In this document: positions 1-7,181 of the stretch, in pieces
Numbering within the stretch: the stretch's first letter is position 1
Layout of the letters: the number at the start of each line of letters is the position of its first letter
Assembly: GCA_902362865.1 (NCBI GenBank)
Contig: CABIYE010000046.1
Span: 1-10,951, forward strand
Length of the DNA: 10,951 bases
Reading direction: 5' to 3'
DNA from: Clostridiaceae bacterium
GTDB lineage: Bacteria > Bacillota > Clostridia > Lachnospirales > Lachnospiraceae
Program-made: the position numbers and the translations under genes
The notes under the pieces: model-generated
What the model was told of the DNA's origin: nothing
Seen by the model: only the letters and a program-made list of their open reading frames with translations
Databases searched by the model: none

Positions 1-1
1 A

Positions 2-40
2 CGACAGCAATACTATGATTCCCTGAAAGAAGCAGCATAG
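2..40 (+). CDS. C-terminal end of an unidentified protein
   Basis: Reading from base 2, the frame gives RQQYYDSLKEAA followed by TAG at 38-40. This reads like a natural, charged, helical C-terminus, and the codons are ordinary for the neighbouring genes. Only twelve residues are visible, so neither the family nor the function can be named. If real, the gene enters from the left and is convergent with the leucine-rich-repeat gene, with 26 bases between the two stop codons. No hairpin terminator is evident between them. The other + strand frames close early (tga at 16-18), which favours this one only weakly. Confidence 0.3.
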   Translation, partial: RQQYYDSLKEAA

Positions 41-66
41 GGTACAAAATCCTTGAGGAAAATGTG

Positions 67-516
67 TCAACTAATCTTGACAAAATCATACTGCTTATCA
101 TATAAACACCCTTCATAAACTGTATACATTGTATTCTGGGCTGATACTTCTATATCTACAAGGCTTTCTCCTCTAAATGCTCCTTCCTCTATATTCGTTA
201 CACTTTCCGGTATTTCAATGTGGCTCAAGTGGTGTCCACTAAACGCATCTCCACGTATACTTGTTACCGGGCATCCCGCAATTGTATCCGGTATGACAAG
301 CTCAGTCGCATCCCCATTGTAATCCGCAATCATTACCGTTCCGTCATTCCTGATAAAATACTTCCAGTCGCCTTCCACTTCCTGCTGTTCGACCACCTCT
401 GCATCCGGCGTCTCTGCCGCTGCTTCCGCAGCAGGTTCTTCGGCATTTGCGTATACCGGAACCGCACACGCCAACATACACATACTTAGTACTACTCCTA
501 ACAATCTTCTCTTCAT
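67..516 (-). CDS. Short secreted BspA-type leucine-rich-repeat protein
   Basis: A 149-residue protein begins at the ATG at 516, chosen because AGGAGG sits 8 bases upstream; an in-frame ATG at 549 lacks a ribosome site and would bury the signal peptide. Residues 1-25 (MKRRLLGVVLSMCMLACAVP, then VYANA) form a type I signal peptide with likely cleavage after Ala25. An acidic, Ala/Glu-rich linker follows to about residue 50. The rest matches the LRR_5/BspA pattern: WKYFIRNDGTVMIADYNG, ATELVIPDTIAGCPVTSI, and the repeat units 'DAFSG..LSHIEIPESVTNIEEGAF' and 'LVDIEVSAQN'. Such proteins are exported by clostridia and often bind surfaces, but this one shows no anchor, no lipobox in the usual form and only about two repeats. 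It ends abruptly after 'EGCLYDKQYDFVKIS', where relatives usually continue, so it may be a truncated member. The family call is good; the function is unknown. Confidence 0.75.
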   Translation of the reverse strand: MKRRLLGVVLSMCMLACAVPVYANAEEPAAEAAAETPDAEVVEQQEVEGDWKYFIRNDGTVMIADYNGDATELVIPDTIAGCPVTSIRGDAFSGHHLSHIEIPESVTNIEEGAFRGESLVDIEVSAQNTMYTVYEGCLYDKQYDFVKIS

Positions 517-542
517 CCTTTGTCCCTCCTCTGTTTTATATG

Positions 543-573
543 GCGGCATTTCACAATAACTGCCGCAATGCCG
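543..573 (-). promoter_or_regulatory. Two competing hairpins in the leader of the LRR gene
   Basis: GCGGCA (543-548) can pair with TGCCGC (561-566), while the overlapping CGGCATT (544-550) can pair with AATGCCG (567-573). The two stems share one arm and exclude each other. They lie about 20 bases upstream of the ribosome site of the LRR gene on its transcribed strand. No convincing promoter for this gene was found in 574-726, so whether the hairpins are transcribed is inferred. Confidence 0.3.
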
Positions 574-661
574 TCATAAGTAGCAGTACACTTGTTTCTT
601 ACATATATATTAACATTTTTTTCCTTTTTTTACACTCTAATTTTATTGTGAATTCTATTTA

Positions 662-717
662 TTTACGTTAGAAAAGTTGTTATAATATCGTTATATGGCG
701 CATTATTATGAAAGGAG
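662..717 (+). promoter_or_regulatory. pepT promoter (extended -10) and ribosome site
   Basis: A perfect TATAAT at 681-686 is preceded by TG at 678-679, giving an extended -10 element. No good -35 box sits at 17 bases (TTTATT at 658-663 is the best match), which extended -10 promoters tolerate. AAAGGAG at 711-717 lies 9 bases before the ATG at 727. Transcription would start near 692, giving a leader of about 35 bases with no visible operator. Confidence 0.6.
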
Positions 718-726
718 CATTCTAAC

Positions 727-1947
727 ATGAAAGCTTATGAAAGATTACTAAAATACGTGGTTGTACGCACGCCAAGCTGTGACGGCGAAGAAGAGCATCC
801 GTCCTCTCAGTGTCAGTTTGATCTTGCAAGATTATTGGAAAAAGAAATGCAGGAGCTGGGGCTTACTGACATCTGCCTGGACGAGCATTGTTATCTGTAT
901 GGAAAGTTACCTGCAACACCGGGGTGCGAGGACAAGACCTCTATCGGTTTCATCGCTCACATGGATACGGTATCTGACTACTGTGACCATGAAATCGTTC
1001 CGGTTATTACGGAGAATTACGACGGCAGGGATCTGCCGCTTGGGGACAGCGGACTTACCTTATCCACCGACATTTTTAAGCATTTACCGGGACTTGCAGG
1101 GCGCACGCTGATTACCAGTGACGGCACCACCATCCTTGGAGCTGACGACAAGGCAGGAATTGCCGAGATTCTTACTCTGATTGAACGTCTGCAGACAGAA
1201 AATATTCCACACGGGCCTATCAGCGTTGCTTTTACTCCCGATGAGGAAATCGGAACGGGAGCCTCCGGCTTTAACGTAGAGCAGTTTGGTGCCAAGTACG
1301 GTTACACACTGGACGGCGACACAGAAGGAGAGATTCAGTACGAAAACTTCAATGCGTGCAAAGCACGTTTTGATATTCAGGGATTCAGCGTCCATCCGGG
1401 TTCTTCCAAGGATACTATGATTAACGCCTGCTTAGTGGCTATGGAAATCAACTCTCTTCTTCCGGGTATGGAGACACCCCGGGGGACGGAAGATTATGAA
1501 GGATTCTTCCATCTGACCGACATGTCCGGCGACTGCGCAAAAGCACAGCTCAATTACATCGTCAGAGACCATGACAAGAACTTTTTTGAAGCAAGGAAGA
1601 ATACGCTGCGACTAATTGAAAAAAACCTGAACGCCAAATGGGGCGAAGGAACCGTTACTCTGACTATCACAGAGCAATATAAAAACATGGCTGAAATCAT
1701 CGACGGTTGTATGCACTTAATCGACAATGCCAAAAAGGCTGCCGAAGCGGCGGGTATCGAACCGCAGGTTATCCCGATCCGCGGCGGTACAGACGGCTGC
1801 CAGCTAAGCTTTAAGGGACTTCCTTGCCCGAACCTTGGAACGGGCGGACATGCCTACCATGGACCATACGAGCATATTACTGTAGAGGGAATGGACAAAA
1901 GTGTCGACATGATTGTAGAATTAGTAAAGATATATGCAGAAATGTAA
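727..1947 (+). CDS. pepT: Peptidase T (tripeptide aminopeptidase)
   Basis: A 406-residue cytoplasmic M20B metallopeptidase that removes the N-terminal residue from tripeptides using two zinc ions. Its length is almost that of E. coli PepT (408). The active-site residues are all present and nearly co-numbered with E. coli: His78 and Asp80 in HMDTV, Asp140 in GADDKAG, general base Glu173 and Glu174 in TPDEEIGTG, Asp196 in LDGD, and His378 in GHAYHGP. The dimerisation or lid domain lies at about 205-320. Further typical segments are 'YENFNA' near 205 and 'IPIRGGTDGCQLSFKGLPCP' at 349-368. It stands alone: divergent from the LRR gene, convergent with yitT, and closed by a strong terminator. In fermenting clostridia it completes breakdown of imported peptides. 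Nothing is missing or odd. Confidence 0.97.
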   Translation: MKAYERLLKYVVVRTPSCDGEEEHPSSQCQFDLARLLEKEMQELGLTDICLDEHCYLYGKLPATPGCEDKTSIGFIAHMDTVSDYCDHEIVPVITENYDGRDLPLGDSGLTLSTDIFKHLPGLAGRTLITSDGTTILGADDKAGIAEILTLIERLQTENIPHGPISVAFTPDEEIGTGASGFNVEQFGAKYGYTLDGDTEGEIQYENFNACKARFDIQGFSVHPGSSKDTMINACLVAMEINSLLPGMETPRGTEDYEGFFHLTDMSGDCAKAQLNYIVRDHDKNFFEARKNTLRLIEKNLNAKWGEGTVTLTITEQYKNMAEIIDGCMHLIDNAKKAAEAAGIEPQVIPIRGGTDGCQLSFKGLPCPNLGTGGHAYHGPYEHITVEGMDKSVDMIVELVKIYAEM

Positions 1948-1989
1948 GATGGACACCATACCCGGTGCCACTTGCATAAAAGGGAACTG

Positions 1990-2008
1990 TCGGTTAATAC
2001 CGATTTTT
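1990..2008 (+). terminator. Small hairpin with T-tract after pepT
   Basis: TCGGT (1990-1994), loop TAAT, ACCGA (1999-2003), then TTTTT. The 5-bp stem is short, so it is probably a weak first terminator for pepT in front of the stronger one at 2020-2065. Confidence 0.4.
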
Positions 2009-2019
2009 AACCACTGACA

Positions 2020-2065
2020 TTCAAATTAAAACTTAGGGGAATTTTCCTCTAAGTTTTAATTTGAA
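2020..2065. terminator. Bidirectional terminator between pepT and yitT
   Basis: A nearly perfect palindrome: TTCAAATTAAAACTTAG at 2020-2036 pairs fully with 2049-2065, and the pairing continues through GGGGAA/TTTTCC with one G-T pair. The core is GC-containing (CTTAGGGG/CCTCTAAG) and is flanked by A-rich sequence on one side and T-rich on the other, so either strand yields a hairpin followed by a U-rich tail. It lies exactly between the convergent stops of pepT (1947) and yitT (2090). Confidence 0.85.
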
Positions 2066-2089
2066 GTATTATACGAGTCCATTTCAAGC

Positions 2090-2953
2090 TTATTCCACAC
2101 TTTCCTTAAATCCTTCTCCCACAACCTCATTAGATTCCATAATAATAGTAAATGCTTTCGGATCAATCTGCCTTACCATTTTTTTAATCGTATACATCTG
2201 CTTATTATTGCAAGCACACATTACTACATCCTTTTCCTGGCCAGAGTAGCTTCCCCGTCCCTGCAGAATCGTAGACCCCCGTCCGGAATACTCGTCAATC
2301 TGATCCGCCACTTCTTTACCATGTTCTGTAATGATGAAAGTCATCTTGCCCTCATCGATTCCATACATAATGCGATCCATTACAAACGCCATCAGATACG
2401 TAACTATGATACCGTAAATCAATCCGTCAATATCCCGGAAGACCAGCACGCTTCCCAGGATAATTGTCACAATGTCCAGCCCAAACGTAATAATGCCAAG
2501 AGACAGATGCGGGTAAATCTTCTTCAGCGATACACTGATGAAATCCTGGCCTCCGGTAGATGAGCCCCGCATAAAAATCATAGCATATCCCACGCCACAC
2601 AATACCCCCATACAAAGTGCGGCCAGGAACCGGTCTCCCTCATAGACAGGAAACAACGGCGCCACATAATCGATAAAAGCAGAAGATATTATCATAGATT
2701 TTACCGATTTTAAGAAAAAGTTTTTCCCCAGAAATTTATAGCAGAATATAGCAACCGGAATATTTAACAAAATGGTTCCGATACCTACCGGGATTTTAAA
2801 TAAATGGTAGCAGATAATCGCAATTCCGGAAAATCCTGCTACCGGGAAATTAGCGTGCAGAGCAAAATTATACACGCCAACCGCAATCAAAATACTGGCA
2901 GCAATGTCAACCAGTATATCTACCCCAAGTTCCTTCCAATTTTCTCGTTTCAT
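2090..2953 (-). CDS. YitT family membrane protein with DUF2179 domain
   Basis: A 287-residue integral membrane protein of the YitT/YqfU group, whose transport or signalling role is not established. Hydrophobic segments lie at about 11-32, 38-50, 57-76, 84-100, 109-128, 151-172 and 176-194. Family signatures are 'NFPVAGFSGIA' (35-45) and 'GSSTGGQDFIS' (130-140). The soluble C-terminal DUF2179 domain covers about 203-280, with 'GRGSTILQGRGSYSGQEKDV' at 224-243 and the ending 'FTIIMESNEVVGEGF'. Start: a GTG at 2962, an ATG at 2959 and an ATG at 2953 are all in frame. GAGAGGTG just upstream is best spaced for the ATG at 2953, but 2959 is nearly as good. The gene is complete and monocistronic between two terminators. 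It has its own consensus promoter at 3043-3071. Confidence 0.9.
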   Translation of the reverse strand: MKRENWKELGVDILVDIAASILIAVGVYNFALHANFPVAGFSGIAIICYHLFKIPVGIGTILLNIPVAIFCYKFLGKNFFLKSVKSMIISSAFIDYVAPLFPVYEGDRFLAALCMGVLCGVGYAMIFMRGSSTGGQDFISVSLKKIYPHLSLGIITFGLDIVTIILGSVLVFRDIDGLIYGIIVTYLMAFVMDRIMYGIDEGKMTFIITEHGKEVADQIDEYSGRGSTILQGRGSYSGQEKDVVMCACNNKQMYTIKKMVRQIDPKAFTIIMESNEVVGEGFKESVE

Positions 2954-2986
2954 TAACATCACCTCTCCACAACAAGTTTATTATTC

Positions 2987-3039
2987 AAAAAAAAGAAGCT
3001 GCAAACTATAAAATATAATTCGCAGCTGCTCTTCTTTTT
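2987..3039 (-). terminator. Hairpin with U8 tail after dinB, inside the yitT leader
   Basis: On the - strand AAAAAGA, a 5-base bulge and AGCTGC pair with GCAGCT followed by TCTTTTT, across a 19-base AT-rich loop, ending in eight T residues (2987-2994 on the + strand are all A). It has the form of an intrinsic terminator and would stop clpB-dinB transcripts. It also lies immediately downstream of the yitT promoter, so the yitT transcript must pass it. The 6-bp inner stem plus a bulged AT stem predicts partial, not complete, termination. Confidence 0.6.
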
Positions 3040-3042
3040 ATT

Positions 3043-3071
3043 ATTATATTCATGGATTTTTCTTTTGTCAA
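3043..3071 (-). promoter_or_regulatory. Perfect consensus promoter for yitT
   Basis: On the - strand TTGACA (3066-3071) and TATAAT (3043-3048) are separated by exactly 17 bases. The start point would be near 3036, right at the foot of the hairpin at 2987-3039, giving a leader of about 80 bases. It sits in the 140-base gap between dinB and yitT. Confidence 0.85.
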
Positions 3072-3091
3072 CAGCCTCCTGATGGAGATTT

Positions 3092-4291
3092 TTATAAAAA
3101 TCTTCCTCTTTTCACCGCATCTTCTCCATATTTTTTCCGAATCTCATCCAGCGCCTTGTCCAGTCTTTTTTGCTTTTCCGTCCGCGCGGCATCTTTCTGT
3201 TCCCGCTGAATATCAAAGATACTAAGCTGTTCCGGCTCATCTTCCTTCTGCAGCTTAGAGCTTCGGATTCCCAGCAGTCTGACAGGTCTTTTATCCCACA
3301 ATTCATCAAACAATTCCACTGCTATATGATAAATCTCACTGTCATTGCTGGTTGCTCTGAAAAGCTGGCGTTGATGGGAACTATTTTCAAAAGTATGATA
3401 CCTTATTTCCACACTCAGCATCCCCGCCTTCTGCCCGGCTTCCCGCAGCCGCGCTCCCACGCTCTCTGCAAGATGCAGCAGCACTTCCTTCGCCTCTTCC
3501 CTTGTCACAACATCTTTAGGAAGTGTAACGGAATTGCCAATCCCTTTGGCGTCCACTCTCACGGAAACTACGGAGTCATCCCCTCTTCCATTGGCGGATT
3601 CCCAAAGCATGCGCCCATGACTTTTCAAATGCAGTTCCAAAATTTCCGGATTCATCTGTGCCAGATCGCCGATTGTGTGAATTTCCAGTTTCTTAAGCTG
3701 CTCCACACTGGAACGTCCCGCCATATAAAGCTCTGACACCGGAAGCGGCCACATTTTCAACTGGATTTCCTCCGGGAACAATGTATGCACCCTGTTCGGC
3801 TTCTCAAAATCAGAAGCCATCTTTGCCAGCAGCTTATTTACAGAAATCCCTATATTGACTGTAAAGCCGAACTTCTCATAAATCCGGTTCTTAATCTCCA
3901 GTGCTCCCTCCACCGGGGAATAGAACCTGTGAGCAATCCCTGTAAAATCCATGTAGCACTCATCCACACTCACCTGCTCTATGTCTGGCGTATACGTACG
4001 GAGAAATTCCATTAAACGATGGCTGTACTCACTGTACATCTTATGGTTGGGCGGCTCCATTACCAGATTCGGACACTTGCGAAAGGCATTCGCCACCGGT
4101 TCGCCGGTCCGAATGCCATATTTTTTCGCCGGCAGGGACTTCGCCAGCACAACGCCGTGCCGTGACTCCTGGTTTCCGCCGATAATCGCCGGAATCATCC
4201 GCAAATCTCTCTCCCCGCCATTCTTTAATTCTTCTACTGCCGTCCAGCTTAAATATGCTGAATTCACATCGATATGAAATATAATGGACAT
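3092..4291 (-). CDS. dinB: DNA polymerase IV (Y-family translesion polymerase)
   Basis: A 399-residue error-prone polymerase that extends past damaged template bases. Palm residues are Asp8 in FHIDVNSAYLSW and Asp110-Glu111 in SVDECYMD. Tyr13 is in the steric-gate position, and position 12 is Ala where E. coli DinB has Phe. The finger motif 'SRHGVVLAKSLPAKKYGIRT' is at 43-62, and 'NIGISVNKLLAKMASDFEKP' at 146-165 follows the palm. The thumb helix-hairpin-helix lies at about 180-235 and the little finger at about 242-350. The clamp-binding peptide QLSIFD (355-360) is followed by a basic tail, so it should act with the replisome sliding clamp. The start ATG shares its A with the clpB stop codon (TAATG). 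Its ribosome site, AAGGAG, lies 6 bases upstream inside the last codons of clpB. Co-transcription and translational coupling with clpB are therefore expected. No LexA-type box is visible. Confidence 0.95.
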   Translation of the reverse strand: MSIIFHIDVNSAYLSWTAVEELKNGGERDLRMIPAIIGGNQESRHGVVLAKSLPAKKYGIRTGEPVANAFRKCPNLVMEPPNHKMYSEYSHRLMEFLRTYTPDIEQVSVDECYMDFTGIAHRFYSPVEGALEIKNRIYEKFGFTVNIGISVNKLLAKMASDFEKPNRVHTLFPEEIQLKMWPLPVSELYMAGRSSVEQLKKLEIHTIGDLAQMNPEILELHLKSHGRMLWESANGRGDDSVVSVRVDAKGIGNSVTLPKDVVTREEAKEVLLHLAESVGARLREAGQKAGMLSVEIRYHTFENSSHQRQLFRATSNDSEIYHIAVELFDELWDKRPVRLLGIRSSKLQKEDEPEQLSIFDIQREQKDAARTEKQKRLDKALDEIRKKYGEDAVKRGRFL

Positions 4292-6873
4292 TATCTGCTC
4301 CTTGCCGTCAACTTCCCATCCACAGCGTCAATCACAATCGTCTGTCCTGTTCCCACATCTCCCTGCAGCATTAATCTTGCTGCAAGCGTCTCTACATGCT
4401 TCTGCAGGTAGCGTTTCAACGGCCTTGCTCCATACATAGGGTCATACCCGCCTTCTACGATATTCTCCTTTGCCGCTTCGGTAAGCTCAATCTGGATTTC
4501 TTTGTCCGCCAGGCGCTTATTGACATCTGCTACTAACAAGTCAATGATGTCATAAATATTCCCTTTCGTCAATGGTTTAAACATAATCGTCTCATCCAGA
4601 CGGTTCAAGAATTCTGGACGGAAATGCGCCCGAAGCTCATTCATAACCGCTTCCTGACTCGCCTCGCTTATATTTCCCTGTTCATCAATTCCTTCCAGCA
4701 GATAAGACGAACCGATGTTGGACGTCATAATCAGGATTGTATTTTTAAAGTCTACGGTACGCCCCTGAGAATCCGTAATCCGCCCGTCATCCAGAACCTG
4801 AAGAAGCACGTTAAATACATCCGGATGGGCTTTCTCCACCTCGTCAAAAAGAACCACTGAATAAGGTTTCCTTCTGACCGCTTCCGTAAGCTGGCCGCCT
4901 TCGTCATACCCTACATATCCCGGAGGCGCTCCAATCAGACGGGACACGGAATATTTCTCCATATATTCACTCATATCAATACGAACCATATTGCTTTCGT
5001 CATCAAACAGACTCTCTGCAAGTGCCTTCGCAAGCTCAGTCTTGCCGACACCTGTCGGTCCCAGAAACAGGAAAGAGCCTATGGGCTTCGTGGGATCCTT
5101 AATTCCTGCCTTGGAACGGATAATCGCCTCCGTTACAAGCTCTACTCCCTCGTCCTGTCCGATCACACGCTTATGAAGTTCATCCCCCAGATGGAGGGTT
5201 TTGCTTCTCTCGCTTTCATTTAACTTTGCTACCGGGATTCCGGTCCATCTGGATACAATTCTGGCGATTTCATCCTCTGTCACACTTTCGTGTACCAGAG
5301 AACGGTCTTCGTCCTTCACCTCTGCCTCCAACTCTGCAAGCTGTTTTTGCAGCTCCGGAAGCTTGCCATACTGCAGTTCAGCAGCTTTATTCAGATCATA
5401 CGCCTGCTGGGCCATCTGAATTTCCTTACCTACCTGCTCGATTTCTTCCCGCAGCTTCTGTACTCGTTCTACCCCTACCTTTTCATTATCCCACTGAGCT
5501 TTCCTGCCTGCAAATTCATCCCGCAGCTCTGCAAGTTCCTGCTGCAGATGCTCCAGCCTTTCCTTACTCAGCCGATCCTCCTCCTTCTTAAGCGCCGTCT
5601 CCTCAATCTCCAGCTGCATAATACGGCGGTTCAGCTCATCCAGCTCTGTAGGCATAGAATCCAGCTCCGTCTTAATCAGGGCACATGCCTCATCTACCAG
5701 GTCAATTGCCTTATCCGGCAGGAACCGGTCAGAAATGTAGCGATTTGAAAGGGTTGCCGCCGCAACCAGCGCACTGTCTGTAATCTTAACTCCGTGAAAA
5801 ACTTCATACCTTTCTTTTAACCCACGGAGAATGGAAATTGCATCCTCCACAGACGGTTCATCCACCATCACAGGCTGGAAACGCCGTTCCAATGCGGCAT
5901 CCTTCTCAATATACTGACGGTATTCGTCCAGGGTCGTTGCACCAATACAATGCAGCTCGCCTCTTGCCAGCATGGGCTTCAGCATATTTCCTGCATCCAT
6001 GGCTCCATCCGTTTTCCCTGCTCCTACAATCGTATGCAGCTCGTCAATGAAAAGGATGATACTGCCGTCACTGTTCTTCACTTCCTCCAGAACCGCCTTC
6101 AGACGTTCCTCAAATTCTCCCCGGTACTTAGCTCCTGCCACCAGCGCACCCATATCCAGAGAAAAAACGCTCTTGTCCTTTAAGGCTTCCGGGACATCGC
6201 CTTTCACAATACGCTGCGCCAGTCCTTCCGCAACAGCAGTTTTACCAACGCCCGGTTCTCCGATCAGAACCGGATTATTCTTCGTCTTACGGGACAGGAT
6301 ACGGATTACATTACGGATTTCCGCATCTCGTCCGATTACCGGATCCATCTTCTGTTCTCTCGCCCGCTCCACAAGGTCGCAGCCATATTTATTCAATGTA
6401 TCATAGGTCGCCTCCGGATTATCACTGGTTACCCTCTGGTTGCCCCTTACCGTAGAAAGCGCCTGCAAGAAACCTTCCCTGCTGATACCCATTTCCCGGA
6501 AAATCTCCTTCATCTCTTTGCTCTGGTAACGAAGCAGAGCCAGGAAAAGATGCTCCACAGAGACATACTCGTCGCCCATCTGCTTTGCCTCATCCTCTGC
6601 GTGAACCAGCGCCTGATTCAGATACTGACCGACAAAAGGCTGTCCGCCCTGTACCTTCGGGCGCTTTCTGATTGCCTGCTCCACCTGATCCGTCACAAGG
6701 TTCTTATCAAGCCCCATCTTCTCTATCATCTTCGGAATCAGGCCGTCCTCCTGAGTCAGAAGCGCATAGAAAAGATGCTCCTGCTCAATCTCCTGGTTTC
6801 CATATTCCATTGCAATCTTTTCACAATCCTGAACTGCCTGGATTGATTTCTGCGTAAATTTATTTATATTCAT
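4291..6873 (-). CDS. clpB: ATP-dependent disaggregase ClpB
   Basis: An 860-residue Hsp100 chaperone that, with DnaK, threads proteins out of aggregates. In order: ClpN double repeat (1-145); first AAA+ module with Walker A GEPGVGKT (205-212), pore-loop Tyr250 in AKYRGEF, Walker B ILFIDE (273-278) and Arg330-Arg331; middle coiled coil (about 405-525), rich in Glu, Leu, Lys and Gln; second AAA+ module with Walker A GPTGVGKT (605-612), pore loop GYVG (652-655) and Walker B VVLFDE (673-678); C-terminal small domain with [11 protein letters not shown] (815-825). The coiled coil separates ClpB from ClpC and ClpA. Length is typical. The start at 6873 is set by AGGAGG 7 bases upstream; an in-frame ATG at 6915 lacks a ribosome site. 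CIRCE and promoter lie upstream, and dinB is coupled downstream. Confidence 0.97.
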   Translation of the reverse strand: MNINKFTQKSIQAVQDCEKIAMEYGNQEIEQEHLFYALLTQEDGLIPKMIEKMGLDKNLVTDQVEQAIRKRPKVQGGQPFVGQYLNQALVHAEDEAKQMGDEYVSVEHLFLALLRYQSKEMKEIFREMGISREGFLQALSTVRGNQRVTSDNPEATYDTLNKYGCDLVERAREQKMDPVIGRDAEIRNVIRILSRKTKNNPVLIGEPGVGKTAVAEGLAQRIVKGDVPEALKDKSVFSLDMGALVAGAKYRGEFEERLKAVLEEVKNSDGSIILFIDELHTIVGAGKTDGAMDAGNMLKPMLARGELHCIGATTLDEYRQYIEKDAALERRFQPVMVDEPSVEDAISILRGLKERYEVFHGVKITDSALVAAATLSNRYISDRFLPDKAIDLVDEACALIKTELDSMPTELDELNRRIMQLEIEETALKKEEDRLSKERLEHLQQELAELRDEFAGRKAQWDNEKVGVERVQKLREEIEQVGKEIQMAQQAYDLNKAAELQYGKLPELQKQLAELEAEVKDEDRSLVHESVTEDEIARIVSRWTGIPVAKLNESERSKTLHLGDELHKRVIGQDEGVELVTEAIIRSKAGIKDPTKPIGSFLFLGPTGVGKTELAKALAESLFDDESNMVRIDMSEYMEKYSVSRLIGAPPGYVGYDEGGQLTEAVRRKPYSVVLFDEVEKAHPDVFNVLLQVLDDGRITDSQGRTVDFKNTILIMTSNIGSSYLLEGIDEQGNISEASQEAVMNELRAHFRPEFLNRLDETIMFKPLTKGNIYDIIDLLVADVNKRLADKEIQIELTEAAKENIVEGGYDPMYGARPLKRYLQKHVETLAARLMLQGDVGTGQTIVIDAVDGKLTARSR

Positions 6874-6890
6874 AGAGATACCTCCTCTCA

Positions 6891-6915
6891 ATGGAACTAT
6901 TTTTTTCAGTTCCAT
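6891..6915 (-). promoter_or_regulatory. Stem-loop in the clpB leader next to the ribosome site
   Basis: ATGGAACT (6891-6898) and AGTTCCAT (6908-6915) are perfect inverted copies around a 9-base T-rich loop. In the clpB mRNA this 8-bp stem ends only 4 bases before the AGGAGG (6881-6886 on the + strand). It could protect the 5' end or affect ribosome entry. It lacks a U-tail, so it is not a terminator. Confidence 0.5.
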
Positions 6916-6972
6916 TTTTTCATAGGCTACTTTACACTACCCATAGAAAGCTTTGTTTTCTGTTCTATTTGG

Positions 6973-7001
6973 AATATAACACTTATTGTTAGCAATGTCA
7001 A
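6973..7001 (-). promoter_or_regulatory. clpB promoter
   Basis: On the - strand TTGACA (6996-7001) and TATATT (6973-6978) are 17 bases apart, and TG one base before the -10 makes it an extended -10. Predicted start is near 6966, giving a leader of about 93 bases. The -35 box lies partly in the spacer of the CIRCE element, the arrangement expected for repression by HrcA. Confidence 0.85.
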
Positions 7002-7015
7002 GAGGTGAGTGCTAA
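6989..7015. promoter_or_regulatory. CIRCE operator (HrcA binding site)
   Basis: TTAGCAATG, nine bases, GAGTGCTAA. The consensus is TTAGCACTC-N9-GAGTGCTAA: the right half is perfect, the left half has two mismatches (16 of 18 overall), and the 9-base spacer is exact. It overlaps the -35 box of clpB, so HrcA should hold clpB and the coupled dinB down until heat shock. No CtsR heptad pair is seen. Confidence 0.88.
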
Positions 7016-7018
7016 TTA

Positions 7019-7060
7019 TTTTGTGAAGATTTTGTGAAGCCTTGATTTTACGGGCTTCAC
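7019..7060. repeat. Tandem 11-base repeat plus hairpin upstream of clpB
   Basis: TTTTGTGAAG occurs at 7019-7028 and again at 7030-7039 (period 11). The second copy also forms the left arm of a perfect 8-bp hairpin, GTGAAGCC (7034-7041) with GGCTTCAC (7053-7060). Three GTGAAG motifs thus lie just outside the CIRCE. They may be a protein binding site or part of the mobile-element end. There is no gene here. Confidence 0.55.
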
Positions 7061-7087
7061 AGGGATTTTTCACTTGCTTTCGCACTC

Positions 7088-7170
7088 GATTTTCTTGATT
7101 TGACCACATTTTTACGACAAATTCTTGAAAAAATATATTCGTCTGATTTTCTTACCACATTTTACGACAA
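7088..7170. repeat. Paired direct repeats at the integrase end (candidate att or arm sites)
   Basis: ACCACATTTTTACGACAA at 7103-7120 and ACCACATTTTACGACAA at 7154-7170 differ by one T. Each is preceded by GATTTTCTT (7088-7096 and 7145-7153), directly in the second copy and with 6 extra bases in the first. They lie between the integrase stop codon and chromosomal clpB. Tn916-type integrases bind repeated arm sites near the element ends with their N-terminal domain, which is the likeliest role. The actual crossover site cannot be seen without the other end. Confidence 0.6.
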
Positions 7171-7181
7171 CGACTTCTGGT

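Noticed and set aside
3170..3736. 188-codon + strand frame inside dinB
   Set aside because: It is antisense to a fully conserved polymerase gene and has no protein signature.
6893..6913. GGAAC...GTTCC as a LexA box for clpB-dinB
   Set aside because: The Firmicutes LexA box has four bases between GAAC and GTTC; here there are eleven, so it is simply the leader stem-loop.
7019..7039. CtsR operator upstream of clpB
   Set aside because: The repeat is TTTTGTGAAG with period 11, not the GGTCAAA heptad pair with a three-base spacer.
6927..7109. 60-codon - strand frame upstream of clpB
   Set aside because: It covers the CIRCE, promoter and tandem repeats and has no ribosome site, so it is non-coding.
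7020..7181. tRNA 3' end as the integration site
   Set aside because: No tRNA acceptor or T-arm pattern is present between clpB and int; the insertion is in the intergenic region.
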